Numbered from the stretch's first letter, positions 53,994 to 63,966 are shown. The stretch: DNA of 64,000 nucleotides from Rhizobium lusitanum (GCF_014189535.1 NZ_CP050304.1:186001-250000), one strand, 5' to 3'. Program-made: numbers and translations. The notes: generated from the letters alone by a model not told the origin.

Positions 53994-56900
53994 TCACGCC
54001 GCTTCCTGGCGATCTTTAGGCGGTTCATCGGCGGTCGCCGCTAGATCCCTTTCGATCTCGTCCAGTTGGCTCAGCTTGAGTTCGAGCTCGGCTTCCAAAG
54101 AGAAGCGTTCTCCCAGACGCGGCGTATATGAGACGAGGCGGCGTTTCGCGTCGACTAGCCGAATGCGATGGTTCTCTCGTTCCTGTTCAAAACCGCCGAG
54201 CGCATGCTCGAGCCGGGAGATGGCGCCGATCGGCGTCGTCGTCACGGCTAAGTCGATCTCGTGGTCGCCACCTGTTCGCTGTAGCAGCGTGTCATAGCGG
54301 TAGCCATCCTTGCCGAACCGTTCGCCATGGTATGCGAGATCGAAGCCCCCGATCGAGGCGATGATGATCTCCTTTTCCTGCTGCAATTGAACCAGCGTCA
54401 GGATCCCCTTCATCAGCGCCCGGCCGGCGAGCTTACGCTCATCGAACTCCGCGCTTCCGACCTGCATCAAGAATGCATCCCCTATGGTCGGGACCAGACG
54501 GTCTATGTCCTTGCCCACATCCTCGATCCGGCGCGTTGAGAACTCGATATCCCGTTCGGCGTCACGGATCTGGCGCCGGATCGCATGCTGATCGTCAATA
54601 TGGGCGGCACGCAGGCGATCGAGACGGGCGATCTCGGCCTCGAGCCCCGCCTTCTGCATCAATCGCTCGTCGCCAGACGCGATTGCCTTGGCCATCGCGA
54701 ACTGGTTTGCCTGCCCCTCGCCCATATCCTCCAGCCGTCGGACGCTGGTGTCGCCTGACAGGGCGGCTGCGATGAACCGGGCCTTGCGCTCATTGTTCTG
54801 CCACATGGTGGCATCGAGACTGCCGAGCGTCGCATAGGCAAACACATCCACTTCGTCATGCTGATTGCCCTGGCGAATGATACGGCCCTCGCGCTGCTCG
54901 ATCTGCGATGGCAACCAAGGAACATCCAGATGATGAAGGGCTTTGAGCCGCGCCTGGACATTGACGCCGGTGCCCATGGTTTCGGACGAGCCGATCAGCA
55001 CGCGGACCTTGCCGGCATTGAAGTCGTTGAACAGCCGTTGCTTGGCATCCGACTTCTTGTAATCCTGCATGAAAGCAATTTCAGAGGCCGGCACGTCGAG
55101 GCGGACCAGCTGGTCGCGGATCCAGCGATAGGCGGAAAAACCACGCGTCGTCTCGACCGAGATCGTTCCGAGATCGGAGAAGATCAGTTGACCAGCGCCC
55201 GGTCGGTCGAATGGTTTTCCATCCTTGCGGCGATATTCGGCCGCGCCCGTCTCGCTCCAGATCCGGAAGGCATTTTGGACAAGCGCGTTGAGCTTGTTGC
55301 TCTCCTCATTGTCGTTGGCAGGGTCGACCAACCGCAGATCGATCACGGCATGACGCCCGTCGGTGATCACCGAGAGCAGGATGTCGTCACCGGGCTTTGC
55401 CGCCCCCTCGCGCATCTCGATCGCCTTGATGCGGGCATCTAACTGCTTTTGGTAGGCCTTGAAGGCAGATGTCGGCTCGGCGGTGACGATCTGTCGCTTG
55501 CCGCCAGATATCTCAGGCACGTTCACATAGGTTCTCAGATCGACCGGCAGCACGACGTCGGCAAACGACCGGAACATGGCGATCAGTTCCGGGACATTGA
55601 CGAATTGCGAGAACCGCGTGACCGGCTTGTATCTTCCCGATGGCTGTAGTTCGAGCTCGGTCGAGGTGTCGCCGAAGGTCGACGCCCAGGCGTCGAACTC
55701 GTGCAGACCGCGCTCAGACAGGGCCACTGGGCCCATCATGCGCTGCACGGAAAACATCTCGCCGAGTGTGTTGGTGATCGGCGTGCCCGAGGCCAGCACC
55801 AGTGCCCTGCCCGGGTTCTTCGTCTCGATGAAGCGAGATTTGACGAACAGGTCCCAGGCGCGCTGCGAGCCGTTCGGATCGACACCGCGCAGCGTCGACA
55901 TATTGGTGGCAAAGGAAAGCTTGCGGAACTCCTGCGCCTCATCGACGATGATCTGGTCGATCCCAAGCTCGGAGATGGTGAGCAGATCGTCCTTTCGCGT
56001 TGCCAGCGCTTCGAGCCGTTCCTTGTGGCCCTCCTTCATGCGCTCAATACGCTTGCGCGACAGCCGGTCCTGACTATCGACCTTGACGAGCAACTCCTCG
56101 TAAAGCTCAAGCTCGTCCTCAATCATCTGTGCCTCGAAGGCCGAGGGCACGGAGATGAAACGGAAGGCCGAATGGGTGATGATGATCGCGTCCCAGTTGG
56201 CAGTCGCCGCCCGCCACAGGAAGCGGTGGCGCTTTTCCCTGACGAAGTTGGTCTCGTCGGCGACCAGGATGCGGGCATTGGGATAAAGCGCCAGAAACTC
56301 GCGCGCTGCCTGCGCCAGGCAATGGCCGGGCACTACGAGCATCGCCTTGTTGATCAACCCAAGCCGGCGCTGTTCCATGATCGCCGCCGCCATGGTGAGC
56401 GTCTTGCCGGCGCCGACGGCGTGGGCAAGATAGGTGGCGCCAGCCGAAATTACCCGCCAGATGCCGCGTTTCTGATGCCCATACAAAGAAAAGGCGCCAG
56501 AGGCGCCGGGAAGTTGGAGATGATCGCCATTGAAAGCTCGTGGCGCGATGTTGTTGAAGGTGTCGTTGTAGACCCGCGCCAGCCGGTCGGTGCGATCCGG
56601 ATCCGACCAGATCCACGACTGGAAGGCGGTCTTGATCTTGGACAGTTTCTCCTTGGCGGCTTCCGTTTCCACGGTATTCAGGACCCGGCGCTCGGTTTCG
56701 CCATCACGGACCGTGTCGAAGATTTGCGGTACGGACGAGTTCAGGGCGTCGGACAGCAGCTGGCCGGCATGGCGGCGATGCGTGCCCCATTCCGTGGTGC
56801 CGGCCGCCGACCACTCCAGCTGTCGGGCATTGACCGTCCATGTCGCCAGTTCCGGCAGATGATGGATGGAGATCTCAGCCTCCATCGTCTGCTTGACGAA

Positions 56901-59081
56901 GGCGACGACATCGTCGGCGGGGACCCACGGCGCGCCAAGGCGGGCGGTGATGTCGGAGGGCCGAAGATCTGCTGGCTGGACACGCTCCAGAGCCGTCACG
57001 TTGCGGGCGAAGGCGGGATCCAGGTCCGCCGCCGCGCGTGCGGTCAGCAGCTTCGACCGGACTGGACCGGACAGATAGGCATCGGCCATCTGCCAAGATC
57101 CGTCCGACGGATCGCGGAAGATTACCTTCCCCAACTCCTCGATCACACCCTTCACGTCACGGTGCAGAAGCTCGGCGATATGATCGGGATCGACATGGCC
57201 GCGTTCGTTCAAAACCACGGCGAGCGCATCGAGGGCCGAAGTGATCACTGGTGCCGGCGGCGGTGCGATGACGCGCTCGGTAAAGACCGGACCCGGCTTG
57301 GCGGTGTTGGTCTCAAGATCGTAGTCCTCGATCGAGGCGACCAGCCAGCAATCCGGGTCGTCGAGAAAAGGCGCGAGGTTCGGTCGGCGATGGGTTTCCC
57401 TGACCTCACCTGTTTCCGGATCCTCCGATGTCGAGACGGTGGTAAAATTGATCGGGCCGAACTCGCGCACGAAGCTCGACCAGGCGATGCGAAGCGCGAC
57501 CTGCGCCTGGGTCCAGGGCTGATCGCGCTCTTGGAAAGCTAGCACCAGACGCACCGCATCTCGGATCGGGATGAGCTTGCGGATAATCAGGGCGTGCTTG
57601 GCAAAGATGCCATCGGTGCTCTTGCTCTTCCTGACACCGACCGAAACAGCAACGCCGTCCACCACCTGCATCAGCGCCGTACCCTTGCCGATGAAAAAAC
57701 TGCCCTCGCGCACTTGTCGGTCGTCGGGCCGCTCGGCAGAGGCTTCCGCAACCTCATCTTCAACTTCGAAATCGATCGGCGTGGCTTCGCCGTCGTAGAT
57801 ATCAGCGGGTAGCTGACTGATCGCCACGCTCAAAACCTCATCGAGGTCAGCACCGATCGGGAGGCAGGTATAGGTCTCGCCGAATGGACCGGACGTGATT
57901 GCATGGCGTCCCAGCACCGTGTCCGGGTGATCAACGAACCACCTGTTGATACGGACGCTACTGTCCTCGCCTTCGGCCTGAACATCCGCGAGATCGAGCC
58001 AGCTGTCGTTGCCAGCCTGCTGGTCGGCATGGCGCTTCCGGAAGAAGAGGATATCGACGATCACATCCGTGCCTGCGTCAGCGCGAAAGCTGCCTTCGGG
58101 CAACCGGATGGCACCAATGAGATCGGCCATGCCGGCGATGTGCTCGCGGGCACGGGCGTCGGCCTTGTCCATCGTGCCGGACGAGGTGACAAAGGCGGCA
58201 AGGCCGCCGGGCCTCAGCCGGTCAATGGACTTAACGATGAAATAGTCATGCAGCCGGAAGCCGAGAGAGCGGAAAGCCGGGTCGCTGCGCACTGTCCGAT
58301 CCGAAAACGGCGGGTTGCCAATCGTCAGATCGAAATGCGCAGGCAACTCCGTCCGCGAGAAATCACTTGTGATGATCCTGGCCCGTGGTTGCAGCAACCG
58401 GACAATGCGGGCGGTGACCGGATCGAGCTCGACGCCAGTGACGTGGCTGGTGCGGGAGAGCACATCCGGCATCAAGGCGGGAAACATGCCGGTACCGATC
58501 CCCGGCTCCAGGATCCGTCCGCCCTTGAAGCCCAGACGGATCAAGCCTGCCCAGATGGCACGAACGATAAACTCCGGCGTGAAGTGGGCATATTGGGTGC
58601 AGCGCGCCAGAGACGCGTAATCGGCCGCCACGACGGCGCTTTCAAGATTGCCGCCGAGTTCTTCCCAGCCTTTGCGAAACCCTTCTTCCCCCGGACGCCG
58701 GAATATGCCGTTTGCCAGATCCGACGCGCCGAAACCGGTGAAGCGGATCAGCTTGGCCTGCTGGTCAGGTCGGGCCGCCAGACCATGACGCTCGATCTCG
58801 TTGGCAAGCAGGATGGCGGCGATATTGTCTCGCGCCCGGTCGCGCCAGGATTTGGCGAGACCGCGTGAGCCCTCTAGCCGGAAATCGACCTTCGCGCGCA
58901 TCTGCGGTTTGGCCTCTGGGATCTTCAGAACAGGGACGGCCGGCGCCGGCGTCGAGGGCGGTGGGTCATCGTCGAGATCGCTCCCGAAGTCTGCTGCGAA
59001 ACCTGAAACACCGAGATCGAAACCGGATGCGAGCGCTGTGTTGCCAAACAGGTCAATGGTGAAGGGATCGTCATGGGCCAT
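53994..59081 (-). CDS. Giant N6-adenine methylase / SNF2-like helicase (DarB-like)
   Basis: A 1695-residue protein. Residues ~160-350 are an adenine methyltransferase: ILEPGIGTGMFPAL (motif I) near 190 and TIGNPPF (motif IV) near 254. The helicase follows: HAVGAGKTLTMAAA (Walker A) near 885, IIVDEAQEF near 1046, and a C-terminal helicase domain with SSETMGTGVNVQ and QIEQREGRIIRQGN near 1397. Coiled-coil segments fill the last ~200 residues. This methylase-helicase fusion recalls phage P1 DarB and proteins common on rhizobial plasmids, where a role in protecting transferred DNA from restriction has been suggested. All motifs look intact. Confidence 0.88.
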   Translation of the reverse strand: MAHDDPFTIDLFGNTALASGFDLGVSGFAADFGSDLDDDPPPSTPAPAVPVLKIPEAKPQMRAKVDFRLEGSRGLAKSWRDRARDNIAAILLANEIERHGLAARPDQQAKLIRFTGFGASDLANGIFRRPGEEGFRKGWEELGGNLESAVVAADYASLARCTQYAHFTPEFIVRAIWAGLIRLGFKGGRILEPGIGTGMFPALMPDVLSRTSHVTGVELDPVTARIVRLLQPRARIITSDFSRTELPAHFDLTIGNPPFSDRTVRSDPAFRSLGFRLHDYFIVKSIDRLRPGGLAAFVTSSGTMDKADARAREHIAGMADLIGAIRLPEGSFRADAGTDVIVDILFFRKRHADQQAGNDSWLDLADVQAEGEDSSVRINRWFVDHPDTVLGRHAITSGPFGETYTCLPIGADLDEVLSVAISQLPADIYDGEATPIDFEVEDEVAEASAERPDDRQVREGSFFIGKGTALMQVVDGVAVSVGVRKSKSTDGIFAKHALIIRKLIPIRDAVRLVLAFQERDQPWTQAQVALRIAWSSFVREFGPINFTTVSTSEDPETGEVRETHRRPNLAPFLDDPDCWLVASIEDYDLETNTAKPGPVFTERVIAPPPAPVITSALDALAVVLNERGHVDPDHIAELLHRDVKGVIEELGKVIFRDPSDGSWQMADAYLSGPVRSKLLTARAAADLDPAFARNVTALERVQPADLRPSDITARLGAPWVPADDVVAFVKQTMEAEISIHHLPELATWTVNARQLEWSAAGTTEWGTHRRHAGQLLSDALNSSVPQIFDTVRDGETERRVLNTVETEAAKEKLSKIKTAFQSWIWSDPDRTDRLARVYNDTFNNIAPRAFNGDHLQLPGASGAFSLYGHQKRGIWRVISAGATYLAHAVGAGKTLTMAAAIMEQRRLGLINKAMLVVPGHCLAQAAREFLALYPNARILVADETNFVREKRHRFLWRAATANWDAIIITHSAFRFISVPSAFEAQMIEDELELYEELLVKVDSQDRLSRKRIERMKEGHKERLEALATRKDDLLTISELGIDQIIVDEAQEFRKLSFATNMSTLRGVDPNGSQRAWDLFVKSRFIETKNPGRALVLASGTPITNTLGEMFSVQRMMGPVALSERGLHEFDAWASTFGDTSTELELQPSGRYKPVTRFSQFVNVPELIAMFRSFADVVLPVDLRTYVNVPEISGGKRQIVTAEPTSAFKAYQKQLDARIKAIEMREGAAKPGDDILLSVITDGRHAVIDLRLVDPANDNEESNKLNALVQNAFRIWSETGAAEYRRKDGKPFDRPGAGQLIFSDLGTISVETTRGFSAYRWIRDQLVRLDVPASEIAFMQDYKKSDAKQRLFNDFNAGKVRVLIGSSETMGTGVNVQARLKALHHLDVPWLPSQIEQREGRIIRQGNQHDEVDVFAYATLGSLDATMWQNNERKARFIAAALSGDTSVRRLEDMGEGQANQFAMAKAIASGDERLMQKAGLEAEIARLDRLRAAHIDDQHAIRRQIRDAERDIEFSTRRIEDVGKDIDRLVPTIGDAFLMQVGSAEFDERKLAGRALMKGILTLVQLQQEKEIIIASIGGFDLAYHGERFGKDGYRYDTLLQRTGGDHEIDLAVTTTPIGAISRLEHALGGFEQERENHRIRLVDAKRRLVSYTPRLGERFSLEAELELKLSQLDEIERDLAATADEPPKDRQEAA

Positions 59082-59192
59082 GAGAGAACTCCTGTGAGAA
59101 GGCGCGCCGAGGCACGCTCGCTGCCTGGCGAGAGTGCCGCGAGCGGGCGTTGAGGGCGGGATGATGAGGATTGGGAGGTGAAGGCTGCGCCG

Positions 59193-59810
59193 TCAGGCAG
59201 CGATGGTCTCGTCCAAGTGGCGGAACTGCACTGGCAGTTTTGCGGCGATCTCCTGGGCGGTCAGATCATCAAGCAGCTTCCAGATCTTGCCTTGTGCTGA
59301 GGGATAGACGAGCACAATCTGGCGATTGCGCAGGTCGGCTGGAAAGCGGGCGTCTGCATAGCCACGAAAATCGGGACCGGTCGTGCTCCAGATATGATCG
59401 AGTTTTTCTTGGGCGTTCATGGCGCGGACCGGACGGGATTCCCGGGCGATGATCTCGGCGCGCATCCGGTCGGGCGACTGGCGATCGCTCAGATCGCAAT
59501 AGCCGTGAAACCAGCGGGAGCGATCGTCGATCGTCAGCGCAAAAAATACGCTGGTGATGCTGGCGGTGAGAAATTCCCGCATGGCGAACATGTCGCCGCG
59601 ATAGAAGAGCGGCGGTAGGATCTCGAGCATATGATCGTGTTCAGCTTCCGTGATTTCGAACCATTCGCCGACGTAGCGCGTGCCGTTCATTCGATCATCG
59701 TCGAACGGCGCTTGGGCGTGGCGATTGAACAGGGCGTACATTTCGGGGCGGCTAGCGACGCCTTCGAATACCTTGCGATGTGCTGGGCGGATAGCTGGGG
59801 AAACAAACAT
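59193..59810 (-). CDS. DUF1419 protein
   Basis: A 205-residue protein from ATG 59810 (GGAG 9 bases upstream). The N-terminal FVSPAIRPAHRKVFEGVASRPEMYALF-type region (broken by a turn) and YVGEWFEITEAEHDHMLEILPPLFYRGDMFAM are family DUF1419 features known from rhizobial plasmids. The C-terminal ~60 residues (VRAMNAQEKLDHIWSTT, ADLRNRQIVLVYPS) are an extension. Function is unknown. It is upstream of the methylase-helicase on the same strand. Confidence 0.78.
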   Translation of the reverse strand: MFVSPAIRPAHRKVFEGVASRPEMYALFNRHAQAPFDDDRMNGTRYVGEWFEITEAEHDHMLEILPPLFYRGDMFAMREFLTASITSVFFALTIDDRSRWFHGYCDLSDRQSPDRMRAEIIARESRPVRAMNAQEKLDHIWSTTGPDFRGYADARFPADLRNRQIVLVYPSAQGKIWKLLDDLTAQEIAAKLPVQFRHLDETIAA

Positions 59811-59940
59811 CTGCGGCTCCTTTTGAGGGTTGGGGCTGAAGCGAAGCCTGTTCGACCTCTCCTTCAGTCTTTCGATCACCCCTCCCCAGCCGGCGCCTCG
59901 CGGGCACCGGGTCAAGGGCCGCCGTCTGGCGGGCGAAGCT

Positions 59941-60876
59941 TCACCCTTGATGCGTTGTCCGCGTATGCGGCAGCTCGCCTCTCTCCCTCATCCGTTTCAA
60001 TTCCTCATTCCAATCCTCGGATTGCGGCCTCAGCCGTGAGAAATCGCAACCGGCGCCATCCGCCATCTGCCGGATCCTGTCCGCGAACACCTCGCCCTGA
60101 ACATTATTGTCCGTCGCGGCGACCATATGCGTCTCGCGTTGTGACGCCAGGAGCTCCAGCGCCTGGGCGGTCAGAGGCGACCAGCCGCCGCCGGTGCTGA
60201 CATAGAGACTGTCAGTCCTCATCCCCTCGATCGCAGCAAGGCTAAGCGCATCGATTGCTGCCTCGGTCACGCAGATCCGGGGAGCGCTCTCGCCCCCGAA
60301 CCGGAAGAGCGATTTTGCGCCGCCCGTCGAGAACCCGCGCCATTCCGGACCGCGCTCCTCCCAACCGATGACAGTGCCATCCTCGTCGACATGCCTTGCC
60401 CATATTGAGCCATAAGGTCCTTCGCGCAGGACGCCCTTTTCGATTGCAGCAGAAATGACCTGCCATGGAAGTGCTCTGCACCGCCGGAGATAAGTCCAGG
60501 TCGCCGACGCTCGCCACGGCTGTTTTCGATGTTCCCATCGCTCAGCGACCGAAGCGACCGCCTGCGCCTGACGTGCGGGTTTCTCCCAAGCCGGCGCGGC
60601 TGGCTGGAACGCGACCAGATCACCGACCGCCGCCAAGGCGTCCGGGAAACCGACACCTCGGAGATAGCTTACGAGGGCAAAGACGTCGCCCTTGGCGTCC
60701 GAGCGCGCGTCGAACCATCCTCGGTCCTCATGGATCACGATGACGATGTCGTAGTCGCGCCGAAATTTGACCGCACGACGGGTGCTTGCTTTCCGATCGA
60801 TAGCGAAGCCCTCGTGTTCGAGCACGGCTGCGCAGCCCACCCGGGCGCGAAGCTCCTCGATGTCTTCCTTTTCCAT
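59941..60876 (-). CDS. DUF3991/Toprim-domain protein
   Basis: A 311-residue protein from ATG 60876 (AGAGGAAG upstream). The N-terminal half matches DUF3991 (LRARVGCAAVLEHEGFAIDR, FRRDYDIVIVIHEDRGWFD, GDVFALVSYL). The C-terminal half is a Toprim domain: ICVTEAAIDALSLAA (conserved Glu) near 210 and VAATDNNVQGEVFADRI, where DNN replaces the usual DxD. Relatives are primase-like proteins on plasmids, possibly priming the transferred strand in the recipient. The altered metal motif makes catalytic activity doubtful. Confidence 0.85.
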   Translation of the reverse strand: MEKEDIEELRARVGCAAVLEHEGFAIDRKASTRRAVKFRRDYDIVIVIHEDRGWFDARSDAKGDVFALVSYLRGVGFPDALAAVGDLVAFQPAAPAWEKPARQAQAVASVAERWEHRKQPWRASATWTYLRRCRALPWQVISAAIEKGVLREGPYGSIWARHVDEDGTVIGWEERGPEWRGFSTGGAKSLFRFGGESAPRICVTEAAIDALSLAAIEGMRTDSLYVSTGGGWSPLTAQALELLASQRETHMVAATDNNVQGEVFADRIRQMADGAGCDFSRLRPQSEDWNEELKRMRERGELPHTRTTHQG

Positions 60877-61051
60877 ATCGCTTCCTCTGTTTTCCTGACT
60901 ATTCGGGCTCTCAGTGCTCAGGCCGCGAAGATCGAAGCGCGCAAGGGCGCGGTTCACAACGTGCAAAATTGCGAGGAAAGTCCGCGGCGAAGCCTCCCTT
61001 GCGCGCGCACCGGCGCAAGCGGCACGTCTTCCCCCGAACGGAGAAACCGGC

Positions 61052-61234
61052 TCAATGAGCCGGTCCGTACTGGAAAGGATCGTATTCGTGGATGATGGCG
61101 TCCTCGTCGCCGTCATACTCGGCGGAAGGCATGACGCCGATCTCTCCATCGATTTCGAAGAGGGTGACCGGGACCATCAAGGTCCGGGCGAGATCGAATG
61201 CGTGGTTCTGTGCGAGGCTGAGATCGTTCGTCAT
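61052..61234 (-). CDS. Small hypothetical protein, 60 aa
   Basis: From ATG 61234, with GGAG 9 bases upstream, the protein has 60 residues: an N-terminal helix (LSLAQNHAFDLARTLMVP) then an acidic tail (EYDGDEDAIIHEYDPFQYG). It belongs to the small acidic proteins often seen beside Toprim and methylase-helicase genes on rhizobial plasmids. Function is unknown. It heads the minus-strand backbone block. Confidence 0.6.
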   Translation of the reverse strand: MTNDLSLAQNHAFDLARTLMVPVTLFEIDGEIGVMPSAEYDGDEDAIIHEYDPFQYGPAH

Positions 61235-61757
61235 GTGAGGCTCCATCGGTTGGCGGGCCGATCCCCGCTCGATGGCGCCCGTTTGATCCGGACCCGGCCG
61301 CGGTCACCTCGGCGGCGCAGCCAGAGAGGTCGCAGCTTTGCTAGCGAACCCCTTGCGGGTTGACCGTCCAAGGACGGGACTGGATTAGGGATGCCAGACA
61401 AGAGAGCGGGGTCGGAAACGCCAATCGGTGGAGCGCCTATACGTTCGACCTGAATTGCCCGGCTGCTTGCTGATCAGGCGACCTGCTGGTCCCCATACAA
61501 AGAAGGTGTTGGACAGTTGCTGCTTGCGTGTTTCCGAAGGGGAACTGTGCGGCAGCGCGCGATGGTGGCAGACCAACGTAGTCATCGAACGCGTCAGGGA
61601 TGAAAGCCCGAAGGGAGAAGACTCGCGCCCGAGGCTTCTGCGTAGCCAACAGCCCGGCCCGACAGGCGACGTCACCCCCGACGGCGGAGGCCTCGTTTTC
61701 TCCTGTGTTCAATGATTGGGATCAACACACCCGTTACGCCGAATTCTGCATGCCCTA
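61235..61757. other. Intergenic region between backbone block and abiE
   Basis: About 520 bases before the abiE operators with no supported gene. Weak open frames on both strands have no family character. It should contain the promoter for the minus-strand backbone block. Confidence 0.4.
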
Positions 61758-61758
61758 C

Positions 61759-61840
61759 TGACCAATATTTAGATATAAAAATTGGTCAGTAGAGCAAGAC
61801 TAGTTGCTAGTGACCAAAGTTTGTATATAATCTTCGGTCA
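61759..61840 (+). promoter_or_regulatory. abiE promoter with twin operators
   Basis: Operator 1, TGACCAAT-N14-ATTGGTCA (61759-61788), has perfect 8-bp arms. Operator 2, TGACCAAAG-N12-CTTCGGTCA (61811-61840), is a near copy with one mismatch in 9. They are 52 bp apart, about five turns, so both face the same side. A promoter with -35 TTGCTA (61804) and -10 TATAAT (61826), spacing 16, overlaps operator 2. AbiEi antitoxins are known to bind paired inverted repeats and repress their operon, which fits. Confidence 0.8.
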
Positions 61841-61855
61841 GAAGGTAGGACAACC

Positions 61856-62563
61856 ATGCCGGATCCCACATCGGACACTCTTGAGCGCATTCACGATCGC
61901 ATAGCTGCCGCGTCCCCCGGAGGCGTATGGTCGCGTGACGACTTCCTCGATATCGGAACACCCAATGCGGTCGAAAAGGCGCTGCAGAGGCTCACCACCC
62001 GCGGAGATATCCGGCGCCCATATCGAGGCTTCTACGACAAACCAGGCATCAGCCAGCTGACTGGGAAAATGGTATTCCCCCCCCGCGCCGCGTTCGTCGA
62101 CGCGATTGCGCGGCGTGACAAGTTGCGGGTGCTGGTTGACGGCATGACAGCCGCTAACGACCTTGGTTTGACGACAGCTGTCCCCGCTCGTTCGACGATC
62201 TATGCGGATACCTACCCCCGCACGATAGAGATCGAAGCCAACTCCGGCGATCCGAACGCAACGAAGCCGGTAATCTACCGGCTTGATTTCAAGAGAATAG
62301 CGGCAAAGACGGCTTTTTGGGCCGGGCGACCTGCCATGCGGATCGTTCAGGCCCTAACATGGTTTCGAGATGAACGATCGAATTTCGAAACCATCGTCGA
62401 CGGCGTGGTCCGTCATCTCGCGCAAAGCTCGCAAAAGCGATCAATCGTCGAGGATCTGCACGATAACATTCGCGCCCTTCCTGCCTGGATGTATCCCGTG
62501 GTGGAGAGAATAACGCGCGACATTCGCGTCACAGAGGAAGAAAATGCGCCAGGGCTTCATTAA
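61856..62563 (+). CDS. AbiEi-type antitoxin (type IV toxin-antitoxin)
   Basis: A 235-residue protein of the DUF6088/AbiEi group. The N-terminal winged helix (VWSRDDFLDIGTPNAVEKALQRLTTRGDI, broken here after the first helix) should bind the twin operators just upstream. The C-terminal domain (RLDFKRIAAKTAFWAGRPAMRIVQALTWF) is required for antitoxicity in characterised members. It counters the nucleotidyltransferase toxin encoded next, without direct binding in the type IV model. The toxin gene starts 20 bases before its stop. Confidence 0.88.
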   Translation: MPDPTSDTLERIHDRIAAASPGGVWSRDDFLDIGTPNAVEKALQRLTTRGDIRRPYRGFYDKPGISQLTGKMVFPPRAAFVDAIARRDKLRVLVDGMTAANDLGLTTAVPARSTIYADTYPRTIEIEANSGDPNATKPVIYRLDFKRIAAKTAFWAGRPAMRIVQALTWFRDERSNFETIVDGVVRHLAQSSQKRSIVEDLHDNIRALPAWMYPVVERITRDIRVTEEENAPGLH

Positions 62564-63635
62564 AGTGCTTCGCAGTAGCGCCGATGAGCGCCGAGCCTTG
62601 TTCGAAACGGTGGCTTCCGACCTGCAGACGCGCGCTGAGAATATCGAAAAGGATCTCTACGTCTGCTGGGTCCTCGACTTCCTGTTCAATAGGCGCACCA
62701 ACGATCCGATCGGCCTCTACTTCAAGGGTGGCACCAGCCTCAGCAAAGCCTATGGCCTGATTAATCGCTTCTCCGAGGATATCGATATCGGCATTTACAA
62801 AGCCGATCTCAAAGTACCGACTGAGCGTGAGATTGCGGCTCTGTCCTCGGTGACCAAGCAGCAAAAGGCGCTGGCGGAAGAGGTCGACGAGGCCGCGCGC
62901 CAGTATATGTCCGGGCCGCTCAAGGAAAGTCTTAGCCAAGAAATTGCTTCAGTCGAGGCCGAGATCGGCCAGGCCGGGCATTTCTCTCTCAGTTTCGGCT
63001 ACGATATCTACCGGAAGAAAGAGGCCCTCGACGTTCTGGTGCTCCGATACAAAAGCGTTTTCGATACAAGTGGGGACTATGTCGAGGCAGCGGTGCGCAT
63101 TGAAGGCGGAGCGCGCCCAGACCCATTGCCGGCAGAGGCGCGTGCCATTGTTGCCTATGTCGCCAAGGAAATGGGGGAAAGCGATTTCACGGTCCCAAAC
63201 GTTACGACCGTCAAGCCGGACAGGACATTTTGGGAGAAGGTTCTCATCCTGCACGCGATGACGGAAACGACCGAAAAGCGCAGCGCTGAGGAAAATCCGG
63301 AACGAAGGGTTCCCGATCTCAATCGCTATTCACGCCACTATTACGACGTCCATCAGATTTGGACCCACCCAGACTACGGTTTGGCAACGGCTTCAATGCG
63401 TGAACTCGCAGAGGCGTGCCGACAGCATAAGGAACTGATGTTCCGATCTCCGGACCACCGATATGATCGCGCCGAGCCAGGCACATATCGCCTCGTGCCG
63501 ACACCAGACATGCGCAAGAAACTTGCCGCTGACTACGATAGAATGTCGGCGATGATCTTCGCAACGCCGCCCGGCTTCGAAGCGGTGATGAAAAGTATTG
63601 AGGAGCTCGAGGCAGCGGTCAACACGACCAAATAG
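62544..63635 (+). CDS. AbiEii/AbiGii-type nucleotidyltransferase toxin
   Basis: A 363-residue protein of the AbiEii family. The nucleotide-binding motif FKGGTSLSKAYGL is near residue 54 and the metal-binding SEDIDIGI near 71, in the order typical for the family (GGTSLSK, then D-x-D). A C-terminal helical region contains RHYYDVHQIWTHPDYG. Such toxins are NTP-transferases that arrest growth or abort phage infection, and relatives (MenT) modify tRNA 3' ends. The start overlaps the antitoxin gene by 20 bases, so the two are co-translated. On a conjugative plasmid it may act in maintenance or phage defence. Confidence 0.9.
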   Translation: MRQGFIKVLRSSADERRALFETVASDLQTRAENIEKDLYVCWVLDFLFNRRTNDPIGLYFKGGTSLSKAYGLINRFSEDIDIGIYKADLKVPTEREIAALSSVTKQQKALAEEVDEAARQYMSGPLKESLSQEIASVEAEIGQAGHFSLSFGYDIYRKKEALDVLVLRYKSVFDTSGDYVEAAVRIEGGARPDPLPAEARAIVAYVAKEMGESDFTVPNVTTVKPDRTFWEKVLILHAMTETTEKRSAEENPERRVPDLNRYSRHYYDVHQIWTHPDYGLATASMRELAEACRQHKELMFRSPDHRYDRAEPGTYRLVPTPDMRKKLAADYDRMSAMIFATPPGFEAVMKSIEELEAAVNTTK

Positions 63636-63762
63636 CCGATTCGAAGCCCCGCAAAGAAGTCTCGATGCAACTATTGTGGTGTTGGCGGTTGATGGTCAGG
63701 CAAACGAGCAGTAGAAAGTCTACCGCGGCTCAAATGGCTGCGGGAAATTAAAAGGAATTCTT

Positions 63763-63966
63763 ATGCCCACCGGTACAGTTAAATTTTTCAATGATGACAA
63801 GGGATTTGGCTTCATCACGCCTGAGAATGGTGGAACGGATGTCTTCGTGCACGTGTCTGCCTTGCAGCAAGGTGGGTCGCTGAGAGAAGGTGACAAAGTC
63901 AGCTTCGAGGTCGGGCAGGATCGCAAGACCGGAAAGTCCAAGGCCGAGAACGTCAGCGTACTCTGA
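63763..63966 (+). CDS. Cold-shock-type RNA chaperone (CspA family)
   Basis: A 67-residue protein with an intact cold-shock domain: [16 protein letters not shown] (RNP1) and DVFVHVSAL (RNP2). The ribosome site AAGGAATTCTT precedes ATG 63763. CspA proteins bind single-stranded RNA and DNA and melt structure. It stands alone 127 bases after the toxin gene, with its own 5' untranslated region. Confidence 0.95.
   Translation: MPTGTVKFFNDDKGFGFITPENGGTDVFVHVSALQQGGSLREGDKVSFEVGQDRKTGKSKAENVSVL

Noticed and set aside
55701..57542. A 613-codon plus-strand open frame inside the methylase-helicase gene
   Set aside because: It is antisense to intact helicase motifs and has no family content; long shadow frames are expected in G+C-rich DNA.
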